Below are positions 16,865 to 25,477 of a stretch of 64,000 nt of DNA, piece by piece; position 1 is the first letter of the stretch, and the number at the start of each line of letters is the position of its first letter. The DNA lies in contig JANQFV010000003.1 of assembly GCA_028277645.1 (NCBI GenBank), positions 186,001-250,000 on the forward strand, given 5' to 3'. The position numbers and the translations under genes are program-made. This DNA comes from Phycisphaerae bacterium. Its GTDB lineage: Bacteria; Planctomycetota; Phycisphaerae; UBA1845; Fen-1342. Under the pieces are notes generated by a model. The model was not told where the DNA came from and ran no database searches. It saw nothing but the letters and a program-made list of their open reading frames with translations.

Positions 16865-17353
16865 TCAGCCCTCAGCGACGAAGGACGAACACTCTTCCGT
16901 GGTCGCATCGGCTGCGTGTGCAGATACAGGCGTCGGCGCCGTCGGAGGTCTCTCAGAACCGCTCGCCGCGTGTTGCTGGAGCTTGTTCAGCAGGAGCACC
17001 CACGTCTCACGCTGATGGCGCAGAATCCGTACGGCTTCATCGATAGCGGTGATGCTCCCTTCGAGGTTGGCGTCGACCAGCCGCCGGTAGACGAAGTCGT
17101 ACAGGGCGAGCATCTGGTCCGCCAGTTCCGGGTTCACATCGCGGTTAACCCCGTTGGCGAGCTCCAGCACGATGCGCTGGGCGCGATCCAGCGACTCAAA
17201 TTGCACCTCGCGGTCGCCGGCCTCGATGGCCTCACGCCCGCGGAGGGTGAACCGGATCGCTCCGTCATAGAGCATGAGCTGCAATTGCTCCGGCGTGGCG
17301 GTCATGACCGTGTTGCGGAGATAGGCCTGGGTGGCACCGTCTGAATTACTCAT
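16865..17353 (-). CDS. fliS: Flagellar secretion chaperone FliS
   Basis: 162 residues. The first 125 match FliS, the cytoplasmic chaperone that binds flagellin before export: YLRNTVMTATPEQLQLMLYDGAIRF at the N-terminus and the helical bundle QFESLDRAQRIVLELANGVN, then LYDFVYRRLVDAN. A proline/alanine-rich tail of about 35 residues is longer than usual. It lies 82 bp downstream of fliD in the same direction, the classic fliD-fliS order. Flagellin itself is not in the window. The Shine-Dalgarno is weak (CAGGAC, 13 bases from the ATG), so translation may depend partly on fliD. Confidence 0.92.
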   Translation of the reverse strand: MSNSDGATQAYLRNTVMTATPEQLQLMLYDGAIRFTLRGREAIEAGDREVQFESLDRAQRIVLELANGVNRDVNPELADQMLALYDFVYRRLVDANLEGSITAIDEAVRILRHQRETWVLLLNKLQQHAASGSERPPTAPTPVSAHAADATTEECSSFVAEG

Positions 17354-17435
17354 GGTTTCTGTATCGTCCTGAGACCAGCCGTGGCTTAGTAGGGACCGGT
17401 GGTCGGCTAATCGTCTTAGCGCAGCGGGACCACGA

Positions 17436-20400
17436 TCAGATCAGCGATGCCGTGCCCGTGCTCGGCACAAGTGACGCCAGCGTCGAGAGGGCCGACTGCT
17501 GCGACTGCATCAGCGCCAGTGCGGATTCCATGGCCTGAAACTGGGCCATCAGCCGTGCGCGCTTGCTCTCCAGCAACTCATTCATGTTGTCGACCCGGTC
17601 CTGGAGCAGGTCCTTCTGCTTGCCGAGCGTATTCGTCTCGCGGTCGATCAGGCCGTCGGAATCCGTAATGCGCTTGAGCTCCTCCTCAATCGCGTGCGCG
17701 ACGCCGTACTCTTCGTTGGTGAAGTAGTCGGTCACCGCATCAGGATTGGCCGCATACGCAGCGCGGAACTTCTCCTCGTCGAACGTGAGCTTAGTACCCG
17801 TGGTGTACTTCAGGCCGACCTCGGAGAGTCGGTTGTACTGTCCGCTCGCCGTCGTCGAGCCGGAGAACATGCGGAACAGCCGCGACTCGATGATCTGCAT
17901 GGTTGTGTCGCCGAGCAAAATGGCGGCAGTCTCGGTCTCTTCGTCGTACGCGGTCAGTTCGTCGATGCGATCGATGACGCTGTTGTAGTCCTCGACGAGT
18001 CCCTGCATGGTCTCGACCAGCGTGTCAATGTCCTGATCGATGGTGACGCTGACCACTTCGTCCGAGACGCTCGTGGCGTTGAGCGTGAGGCCGTCGATCA
18101 CGCTGTCGAACGTGTTGGAGGCGCTCGTGAGCAGCACGCCACTGGTGGCGCTGCTGCCGTAGAGTATTCGCGCGTCCTGGGCGCGGGTCAGCGTGCTGAT
18201 GCCCAGGTTGCTGTCGAAGCCGTCGATGATCAGCTCGCCAGCCGACCCACTGACGCGTGAGCTGATGCTCAAGCGATACGGTGCGACGCCGGTTCCGTCA
18301 TTCAGCAGCGTACCCGTGGCGAGCGTCGTCTCTTCGCCGATCCGCTCGGCCAGCGTCTCCAGCGTGTCGCTGCCGCTGATCTCGATTGTGAACTCAAGCG
18401 ATCCATCGATGGTGTCAGCGTCGGCCGCCCCTGCGATATTAAGATCACTGGCGGTCGAGCCGGCTTCGTCCTCGATGGTCAGACTGCCCCCACCGCCGTT
18501 CTCGTCGACGATCAGCAGGCCGTCGCCGGTATCGTTGACGCGCGCCGTTACGCCGATGTTCAGCGCGGTGAATTCGTTGATCACGTCTTGAACGGTCTCG
18601 ATGCTGCCGATCGAGAGGTCGATCGTTTTCGACACACCCTGCGAGTTCGTCACGGTGAACTTGCCCAGTGCGATACCCCGCCCGCCGTTAAGATCGGAAA
18701 GCTGCGTGTTCTCGTTGACATAGCGGCGTTGCAGGTTGTCACTGCGGACGCGGCCCGCGGTCTGCGCCAATCCGGTAGCCTCGGCAAAGTCGCCGTCCAC
18801 GTCGCTGATGGTGATCGGTGACTCGCCGTCGTCGAGGTTGTATAGCTCGATGCGCGTGCCGGTGCTGTCGTAGCCGACGTCGAGCGTCAGACCGGCGTTC
18901 TGCACAGCGTCGCCGATCAGGTTGACGACGTCGCTCAGCGTCTCCGCCGCGGAGAGGTCGACGTCCACGGCCCCGCCGCCGCCGTCGATGCGGATCGTGC
19001 CGCCCGTGAAGCCCGCGCCGCCGTTGAGCGTCTTCAGCAGCACCGTGTCGAGTCCGCCGACGATGCGGTTGCCCTCAGCATACGCTCCGCCGCCGATGTC
19101 GACGTACGTGCCCTCAGCCAACCCGAGATCCGCGAGTGCATGCGAGCGTGTGCTGGTGCCGGCAGTGATCATTATGGCGCCGTCACCCCGCCCTTCCAGC
19201 ACGATGCCCTGTCCGTCGGCCCGCAGCGACGCTACGACGAGCGGCTCCTTGTCGCTGCCCTCATTGCCGGCGGCGAAGTTGATCGCCGTCAGGACGTCGC
19301 CCAGCGTGTCCATGTGCAGGATGTCGTGGCCATCGACCTTGTTCGTGGTCACCGCACGTTCGATACCCAGGTCGCTGGCGCTGTGCCCGTCGATGTCCAC
19401 AATCGAGAAATCGTAGGTCTGCTCTTCGCTCGGCGGCTCGGCCGAGTCTGTCACAACGAGTCGGCTGCCGGACAGCACTACGCTGATGCGCTCATCGTCG
19501 AACGCGCCGCGCAGCGCGTTCTGCACGTCCTCGATTGTGCGCGCGTTGGACAGGTCAACAGTCGCCTGCGTCCCGTCGCGCGAGGTGATCTTCACCGTTC
19601 CGAGCCGCACGCCCTCGCCGTGATTCAGGCGATCGAGTCGCGTACTGGGCTTGAGCGCTTCGCTGAGGTCGACGTCGATGTCGGTCTGTCCGATTTTGAT
19701 CGAGAAATCGCCACCGGCGATGGACGAGCGCAAGCCCAGCCCGTCGTTCAGCGCGGTCAGCGGCGAGGACGCGGACAGGTACATCAGGTTTGTGCCGGCC
19801 AGTTCGCCGTCGCCGTCGGTGTCGTAGAGGTAACCCGGGCCGAAGCCCAGCCCCACCGCGGCCTGACCGCCGAGCTCTTCGATGCGGATGCGGCCGGTTC
19901 CGCCATCGGAGGTGTCGGTGAGCACGATCCGGCTGTCGCGGACGGTGGCCTCCACGGCGATGCCGGCCTCGTTGATCTTGTCCAGCACCTCGCCGAGCGT
20001 CAGGGCGTCAGCCAGATTGATCTCGGCCTCGTTCCCATCGGCATCGGTGATCTTGAACGCGCCGCGCTGCACGCCGGCGTAGCCGTTCAACTCGTCGAGC
20101 TTCGTTGAGATGTCTACGCGTGCCGCGGCGGACTCGATTGTCAGCGATCCGGCACCCACCGGTGTGGCGCGATCGACGAAACCGCGACTGACTGCCTGGT
20201 GCGTCGCGGCCAAGGCGCGGACGACGAAGTTGTAGGTCCCGGGCGTGGCGCCGGTGCTACTGCTGGCGGCGAGCACGTCGGGCAGGGATGAGGTGGCCGT
20301 GGAGGCTCGGAAGCTGTCGGCACTGCCCAGCACGTTGATGCGGGTCAGCAGCGCGGTGATCCGCGCAGAAATGTCCAGGTACGCCGTTGATTGCGCGTCG

Positions 20401-20522
20401 ATATTGCCCATCCGGGCAACGAGCAGGTCGCGCGGGGCGCCGTCAATTGCGATGAGCTGATCGACGATGCTCTGATAATCCAGGCCCGAAATCAGGCCGA
20501 CGCCGACACCAATACTACTCAC
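17436..20522 (-). CDS. fliD: Flagellar filament cap protein FliD, expanded with four hook-IN repeats
   Basis: 1028 residues, roughly twice the usual FliD. The N-terminal FliD domain (GLISGLDYQSIVDQLIAIDGAPRDLLVARM) and the C-terminal FliD domain with coiled coil (DRVDNMNELLESKRARLMAQF, then an end rich in Ser/Leu) are typical; the protein caps the filament tip and promotes flagellin assembly. Between them are four copies of a flagellin hook-IN-type module, starting near residues 139, 296, 496 and 606, each with the pattern LNxGxG...(I/V)...G....(V/I)(D/N)L...T..(D/E)V. These explain the extra length and would form the outward domains. The start is GTG 20522 with GGAGG six bases upstream. fliS follows; lptD lies upstream on the same strand. 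Confidence 0.93.
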   Translation of the reverse strand: MSSIGVGVGLISGLDYQSIVDQLIAIDGAPRDLLVARMGNIDAQSTAYLDISARITALLTRINVLGSADSFRASTATSSLPDVLAASSSTGATPGTYNFVVRALAATHQAVSRGFVDRATPVGAGSLTIESAAARVDISTKLDELNGYAGVQRGAFKITDADGNEAEINLADALTLGEVLDKINEAGIAVEATVRDSRIVLTDTSDGGTGRIRIEELGGQAAVGLGFGPGYLYDTDGDGELAGTNLMYLSASSPLTALNDGLGLRSSIAGGDFSIKIGQTDIDVDLSEALKPSTRLDRLNHGEGVRLGTVKITSRDGTQATVDLSNARTIEDVQNALRGAFDDERISVVLSGSRLVVTDSAEPPSEEQTYDFSIVDIDGHSASDLGIERAVTTNKVDGHDILHMDTLGDVLTAINFAAGNEGSDKEPLVVASLRADGQGIVLEGRGDGAIMITAGTSTRSHALADLGLAEGTYVDIGGGAYAEGNRIVGGLDTVLLKTLNGGAGFTGGTIRIDGGGGAVDVDLSAAETLSDVVNLIGDAVQNAGLTLDVGYDSTGTRIELYNLDDGESPITISDVDGDFAEATGLAQTAGRVRSDNLQRRYVNENTQLSDLNGGRGIALGKFTVTNSQGVSKTIDLSIGSIETVQDVINEFTALNIGVTARVNDTGDGLLIVDENGGGGSLTIEDEAGSTASDLNIAGAADADTIDGSLEFTIEISGSDTLETLAERIGEETTLATGTLLNDGTGVAPYRLSISSRVSGSAGELIIDGFDSNLGISTLTRAQDARILYGSSATSGVLLTSASNTFDSVIDGLTLNATSVSDEVVSVTIDQDIDTLVETMQGLVEDYNSVIDRIDELTAYDEETETAAILLGDTTMQIIESRLFRMFSGSTTASGQYNRLSEVGLKYTTGTKLTFDEEKFRAAYAANPDAVTDYFTNEEYGVAHAIEEELKRITDSDGLIDRETNTLGKQKDLLQDRVDNMNELLESKRARLMAQFQAMESALALMQSQQSALSTLASLVPSTGTASLI

Positions 20523-20680
20523 GGCGTTCCTCCAGAGGGAACGAGTGTGCAGACCGAGGGCGCAACCAAGCGCCCCAACGCGACTATCGACCAGACAGGT
20601 AGCAACCTGGATGCCAGGCGCCCCGTAACGCTGCGAAACGGGTCAGGCAGACCGATAACGGCTGAAGCCGGTGCGAGAAT

Positions 20681-20694
20681 GGGCAACGTTGCCC
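20681..20694. repeat. 14-bp perfect palindrome between lptD and fliD
   Basis: GGGCAACGTTGCCC reads the same on both strands. It lies in the 254-bp gap downstream of lptD and upstream of fliD. It could be an operator or a weak stem; no U-tract follows. Confidence 0.45.
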
Positions 20695-20707
20695 GGGGCT
20701 CCGAATC

Positions 20708-20779
20708 TTGGGCTTTGGGCTTTCGACTTTGGGCTTTGAGTTTCGGCGTTTCGGCGTTTGGACGTTTCGGCGTTTCTTA
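20708..20779. repeat. Short tandem low-complexity repeat after lptD
   Basis: About 70 bp of degenerate 7-9-base repeats directly at the lptD stop: TTTGGGC-type units three times, then TTTCGGCG-type units three times. It is strongly skewed in base composition (G/T on the plus strand) and does not code for anything. Such slippage-prone tracts can vary in length between strains. Confidence 0.6.
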
Positions 20780-23700
20780 GGGTCTTATGCCCGTAGACCG
20801 CGCCAGCCCGGTGTAGCGCCGCGAGCCGAGTGTCCACTCGGGGATGCCCTCGGGCCAGATCGAAACCGAGACGGTGAAGTCGTCGTCGATGTTGTCGTAC
20901 TCGAAGTTGAGCCCGACATACCAGCGCGGCAGGCGGCGAATGTACGCGACCGAGACTTCGCCCACCTCGCCGCCGTCGATGTCGAACCAGGCGCGCGTGG
21001 ACGTGATGTGCTTTTCGTTGAGCTTGTAGTTCCAGCCGCCGCCGATCAGGTTCATGTCGATGTCGCCGACGTAGCGCGTGCCGAAGACGTACGCGAGCCG
21101 CGGGCTGCGCTCGATCGCCAGCGCGAGGTTGTGTCGATCGTAGGACCAGTCGTTTAGGTCGATGTTGAAGTCGTACAGCAGGCTGGTCGTGTCGCTCAGA
21201 CGGTAGGCCAGGTCGCCACCGAAGTAGTTGCGTGTGCGACTGTTCTCAGGCCGGAACGGGTTCGCATAGCCCGTGGACTGGTCGCCGCGGCCATCGGTGT
21301 TACCGAAGATGCCGACTTCGAGGTTGAGCGTGAGCAGATCGACCGTCCGGCGAGCGTCTTCGGCCCCGCGCTTGGTCTGCCAGATCTGGTTCAACGCCGC
21401 CCGGAAGCCGTAGAACGCATCGATCGTCTCGATGCCATAGTCAAACGGCGTGATCTGTTCGCTGCGTGTATTGCTGTGGCCCCACCACCCGGCGAACTCC
21501 GGCCGCACAATATGCCGGATGCGGTGAATATCGAGCAATCCGGACTCGACCTCTTCGTAGACGCGGCTCAGGCTGGTCGCGGCACGCAGGCCGTAGATGC
21601 CCATGCCCCGCCACAGACCGCCATCATCGCGCGGCTGGCCATCCCAGTACGTGCCGCGGAACGTTGCAAACGGAACGACGTTCCCTACGCCGAGCTTCAG
21701 GGGCAGCTCGACTTCCTCGCGCAGATCGCCGCGGAAGGTCAGATCGGAATAGCCGTCGTTGCTGAACGGCCGGCGATCCCACAGGCGTCGATCGTCCGGA
21801 CGGTATCGCACCATGCCAACGCGTGACTCGTGATAGAAGACGAACGGACTACCGAACGTGTCGCCGATGCGGCGATAGGCGAGCTCGGGCAGGTGCTCGG
21901 TCTGCGTAGTGAAATCGAGCAGCCGCCAGTTGGAAAGGAACGTGATCGCCTCAGTGTCGCGGGCGCGCTTGAGGTGGATCAGCGTCTCCTGCTCCTTGCC
22001 CTCAAACCACTCCGACTCGCGCCACTCTTCGAGGTAGTACGGATCGCTCACGTAGGACAGCTCGACCGTCGCCTCCCAGTCGCGCGGCAGGTAATGGCGA
22101 TGCCGCCAGAGCACACGGCCGCGCGTATGAGTCGAGGGCTCCTCCTCGGCCCGCCGCAACGGACCGAGTGTGTCCTCACCGTCGTCGTACAACACATATC
22201 CGCGGAACAGGCCGTAGAACTTCTCGCGCTCGTAATCGACGTCGATGCCCGTGCCGGGGCCGCGGTCGGAGTAGAAGTCGAGATTCAGCGTCGCGTCGAA
22301 GCCCGGTGGCGGGCGCTTGCCCAGCAGGCTGAACAGGTACCACGCCGTTTCCAGCTCAGCCCCGCGATCGCTGCTGTATCCGGTGCGCAGACGGCGCAGC
22401 AGCGTCTCGGTCGTTTCGAACGTGCCCTCGCTGTACGGCCACCAGAGGATCGGCACGTTGCCGACGTTGAGCGTGGTGTTCGTAAGCTCGTAATTCGCAC
22501 CGATCGGACCGGTCGCGCGGCCCTCCGTGTCGCGCACCGTGATGTCGCGCAACACGACTCGATCGGCCCCGATGTGATAGTGCGGCGTGTAGAACTCGCT
22601 GGTGGTGACCTTGGCGTTGCGGGCGGCGAACTCGCGCGCTGAGAGCTGCCGAATCTCATCGGCGCGGATGTACAGCGGGACGTCGCGCTGCGGAATCTCG
22701 GCCCGGAAGACGGCATCGAGGATCAGGGCGCGGTCCTGCTCGAAGTCGTAGTAGAGCCGCTCGGCACGCACGAACCGTGAACCCAGGGACAGAACGACGT
22801 CGCCTTCGAGATACACGGCGCGAATCCGGTCGCCCACACCACTGACGCCGAAACCGCCCGCTTCAGCCGGCGGCTCGATGCTATCGTCTGCGCCCTCCAC
22901 GGGCGGCGGAACAAACAGGCGGCGCTCGTCGCTCGTCTCAGCCTCATCGGCTTGTGGTTCGTCGTCCGTGGCTTCGTCGCCGCCCAGCAGACCCGTCGCG
23001 CCTTCACCGGCAGGAAAGACGACCGCGCTGTCCGCGCGAATCTCCAGGGCGGCGGCATCGGCGCTACCGGCCTGCGAGAGATAAACGCCGCCGGTTGCTA
23101 CGAACATCGGCACGCCGTCCGGGCCGGTCGCCGGCTCGACCGTCGGCAGGCGGTAACGGATGGCACGACGCGGGCGCCGGTCGTCCGCCGGTGCAAGCGA
23201 AGGCCGCGAGACCTGCGGTACGAGCTCGCCCGGCGGTGGCTCTTCCGTCGCAGGGACCTCAGGTTCGGCCACGCCGCCGTCAGCACGCATACGGGCCCGC
23301 AGCGCCTCCCGGTACAACGGCGCCTCGCTCAGGTCCTCGCTCACGCCGGCGTCCTGGAGCTTCACGACGCGTCCACGCGTCCTCAGACCACGTACGAGCA
23401 GGACACTATCGACGGTGAGCGTCCCGCCCGGCTCGCGGACCTGGGCATTGCCCGATAGGTAGATAGTCAGTTGGTAGTACTTCTCACCCGTCTCAGCGTC
23501 CCGGCCGGGCCCGATCCAGACCAAAGCCTGATCGGCTGACATCCAGCGTGTGCCCTGCTCGGCGTGAAAGTCGGTGCTGAAATGGAGGACGAGCGCCCCC
23601 TGCTCATCGGTCCACTGTCGTACGTAGCGGCCGCGGAGCGTGACGTCGGCACTGCTGATCGTCGTCGCGAGCAGCGGCTCGTCCGTGAGGTCGTACTGCG

Positions 23701-23863
23701 GTTCAGCCGATGCGGTGGCCGGGCCCGCGGCCAGCAACGCAACGACCAGAGCGCCGACCCAGCCGGCTAGACAGCACAGGCCGCCCAGCCCCCCGCGTGG
23801 TTCATTGTCCGCAGACCGCACCAAAGACACTCGATTAACACAGATGAGAATACCGGCCGTCAT
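20777..23863 (-). CDS. lptD: LPS-assembly outer-membrane protein LptD (OstA-like)
   Basis: About 1028 residues. A signal region is followed by an OstA-like periplasmic domain split by a long acidic Pro/Glu-rich linker (residues about 160-360), then a second part with FRAEIPQRDVPLYIRADEIRQLS and a conserved central segment (NTTLNVGNVPILWWPYSEG), and a large beta-barrel of alternating strands ending in arginine-rich, aromatic repeats. This layout fits LptD, which with LptE inserts LPS into the outer leaflet. The C-terminus IRP is atypical for the last barrel strand. ATG 23863 is preferred over GTG 23875; neither has a good ribosome site. Divergent from purF. Together with lpxA at 47-48 kb it supports an LPS outer membrane. 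Confidence 0.8.
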   Translation of the reverse strand: MTAGILICVNRVSLVRSADNEPRGGLGGLCCLAGWVGALVVALLAAGPATASAEPQYDLTDEPLLATTISSADVTLRGRYVRQWTDEQGALVLHFSTDFHAEQGTRWMSADQALVWIGPGRDAETGEKYYQLTIYLSGNAQVREPGGTLTVDSVLLVRGLRTRGRVVKLQDAGVSEDLSEAPLYREALRARMRADGGVAEPEVPATEEPPPGELVPQVSRPSLAPADDRRPRRAIRYRLPTVEPATGPDGVPMFVATGGVYLSQAGSADAAALEIRADSAVVFPAGEGATGLLGGDEATDDEPQADEAETSDERRLFVPPPVEGADDSIEPPAEAGGFGVSGVGDRIRAVYLEGDVVLSLGSRFVRAERLYYDFEQDRALILDAVFRAEIPQRDVPLYIRADEIRQLSAREFAARNAKVTTSEFYTPHYHIGADRVVLRDITVRDTEGRATGPIGANYELTNTTLNVGNVPILWWPYSEGTFETTETLLRRLRTGYSSDRGAELETAWYLFSLLGKRPPPGFDATLNLDFYSDRGPGTGIDVDYEREKFYGLFRGYVLYDDGEDTLGPLRRAEEEPSTHTRGRVLWRHRHYLPRDWEATVELSYVSDPYYLEEWRESEWFEGKEQETLIHLKRARDTEAITFLSNWRLLDFTTQTEHLPELAYRRIGDTFGSPFVFYHESRVGMVRYRPDDRRLWDRRPFSNDGYSDLTFRGDLREEVELPLKLGVGNVVPFATFRGTYWDGQPRDDGGLWRGMGIYGLRAATSLSRVYEEVESGLLDIHRIRHIVRPEFAGWWGHSNTRSEQITPFDYGIETIDAFYGFRAALNQIWQTKRGAEDARRTVDLLTLNLEVGIFGNTDGRGDQSTGYANPFRPENSRTRNYFGGDLAYRLSDTTSLLYDFNIDLNDWSYDRHNLALAIERSPRLAYVFGTRYVGDIDMNLIGGGWNYKLNEKHITSTRAWFDIDGGEVGEVSVAYIRRLPRWYVGLNFEYDNIDDDFTVSVSIWPEGIPEWTLGSRRYTGLARSTGIRP

Positions 23864-23995
23864 TATCGGGACCACGGCCTCGCGGTCAATGCTACAACGG
23901 TCCCCGGCGTGGTCTCAACGGATTCTCGATTGTGTGCTACACTGCGCGCTTTGCCGGAGCACGCGCTTTGCAGTACCCTCCCGGGAGCATCCGAC

Positions 23996-25468
23996 TTGTC
24001 GCTAGCCGAAATCAGACATTACTGCGGCCTGTTCGCCATCGCGAACCACCCCGATGCAGCACAGCTCACCTACTTGGGACTCTATGCCCAGCAACACCGC
24101 GGGCAGGAATCGGCGGGGATCTGCTCTGTCGACGGCGAGCACGTCATCCGCCGGGCGGGCCTCGGGCTGGTGACGGACGCGATCCGCGCGGAAGACCTGC
24201 AGCAGCTCAAGAATCCGTGTGCGATCGGGCACGTGCGCTATTCAACGACCGGCTCCTGCCGGGACGAGAACGCACAACCGCTGCTCGTGACGGCTTCGAT
24301 CGGCCAAGTCGCGATCTGCCACAACGGCAACCTGGTAAATGCGGCCAGCTTGCGCCACGACTACGAGGAACACGGCCATATCTTCACTTCGACTTCGGAT
24401 ACGGAAGTCATCCTGCACATGCTGACCGACAAGCACTACGCCCACAAACCCGACTCGCTGGCGTCGGTGCTGCGCGAGATCTGCGGTTCGTACAGCCTGC
24501 TGCTGCTGTATCCCGATCGCATCGAGGCCGTGCGCGATCCGTCCGGCAACCGGCCACTGTGCCTGGGCAAGCTCGGCGGTGCCTGGGTCGTCGCTAGCGA
24601 GACGTGCGCCCTGGACATCATCGATGCGGACTACGTGCGGGATGTGGCCCCGGGCGAAATAGTCACGCTCTCTGCGACCGGCGAGCTCTCATCACGACGC
24701 TTTGTCGAGGCTGAGCAGTGCCGCCCCGCGCACTGTGTCTTCGAGCATGTATACTTCGCCGACCCGTCCAGTAACGTGTTCGGTGACAACGTTCACCTAG
24801 TGCGCAAGGAGATGGGCCGGGCGCTGGCGCGCGAGGCACCAGTGCCCGAGGGCGATCTCGTGGTCGCCGTGCCCAACTGCGCCCGCTGCGCCGCGCTGGG
24901 CTATCACGAAGAATCAGGCATCCCAATCGGACGGGGCTTCACGACCAACCACTACATCGGGCGCAGCTTTATCCAGCCGACGCAGTCGATCCGCGACCTG
25001 ACCGTTCGACTGAAGCTGAACGCGATTCCCGGCAGCGTGAAGGGCAAGCGTCTCGTGGTTGTAGAAGACTCGGTCGTGCGGGGTACAACGACGCGTGCTA
25101 AGATGAATTCGCTGCGCACCGCTGGGGCACGCGAAATCCACCTGCGCGTGGCCAGCCCACCGATTCGACACGCGTGCTATTACGGCATCGATTTTCCGAA
25201 TCGCGAAGAGTTGGTCGCACACCAGCGCTCGGTCGAGGAGATCGCTCGCTATCTCGAGGTTGACTCGCTGGCGTACCTGTCGCGGGATGGCATGCTCGCC
25301 GCCGCACGCACCGCAAACAACCACTTCTGCGACGCGTGCTTCAGCGGTGATTATCCCATCCCGATCGATCCGGAGTTTCAGAAGGATGCATTCGAGCGGC
25401 ACCAGCTCCGCTTCTTTAATGGGGAGGGGGATCTGAGCGTGCAGGACACAGACACGCGTTCGAAGTGA
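23996..25468 (+). CDS. purF: Amidophosphoribosyltransferase (PurF)
   Basis: 490 residues. PurF makes 5-phosphoribosylamine from PRPP and glutamine, the first step of purine synthesis. The N-terminal glutaminase begins with a short propeptide and the nucleophile Cys10 (RHYCGLFAI), followed by YLGLYAQQHRGQESAGI. The C-terminal phosphoribosyltransferase has VVVEDSVVRGTTTRAK and ASPPIRHACYYGIDFP. The cysteines near the end (FCDACFSGDYP) fit the iron-sulfur or structural site of Bacillus-type PurF. The open frame runs to 23909, but I place the start at TTG 23996 because GGGAG lies eight bases upstream and it leaves a propeptide of nine residues, as expected for self-processing. A TACACT box at 23938-23943 is a possible -10 element. 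Convergent with the FG-GAP gene, 9 bp between stops. Confidence 0.93.
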   Translation: MSLAEIRHYCGLFAIANHPDAAQLTYLGLYAQQHRGQESAGICSVDGEHVIRRAGLGLVTDAIRAEDLQQLKNPCAIGHVRYSTTGSCRDENAQPLLVTASIGQVAICHNGNLVNAASLRHDYEEHGHIFTSTSDTEVILHMLTDKHYAHKPDSLASVLREICGSYSLLLLYPDRIEAVRDPSGNRPLCLGKLGGAWVVASETCALDIIDADYVRDVAPGEIVTLSATGELSSRRFVEAEQCRPAHCVFEHVYFADPSSNVFGDNVHLVRKEMGRALAREAPVPEGDLVVAVPNCARCAALGYHEESGIPIGRGFTTNHYIGRSFIQPTQSIRDLTVRLKLNAIPGSVKGKRLVVVEDSVVRGTTTRAKMNSLRTAGAREIHLRVASPPIRHACYYGIDFPNREELVAHQRSVEEIARYLEVDSLAYLSRDGMLAAARTANNHFCDACFSGDYPIPIDPEFQKDAFERHQLRFFNGEGDLSVQDTDTRSK

Positions 25469-25477
25469 TCCATTCAG

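Noticed and set aside
19140..20108. 322-residue open frame inside fliD on the opposite strand
   Set aside because: Mirror frame of the fliD repeats; no motif and no ribosome site.
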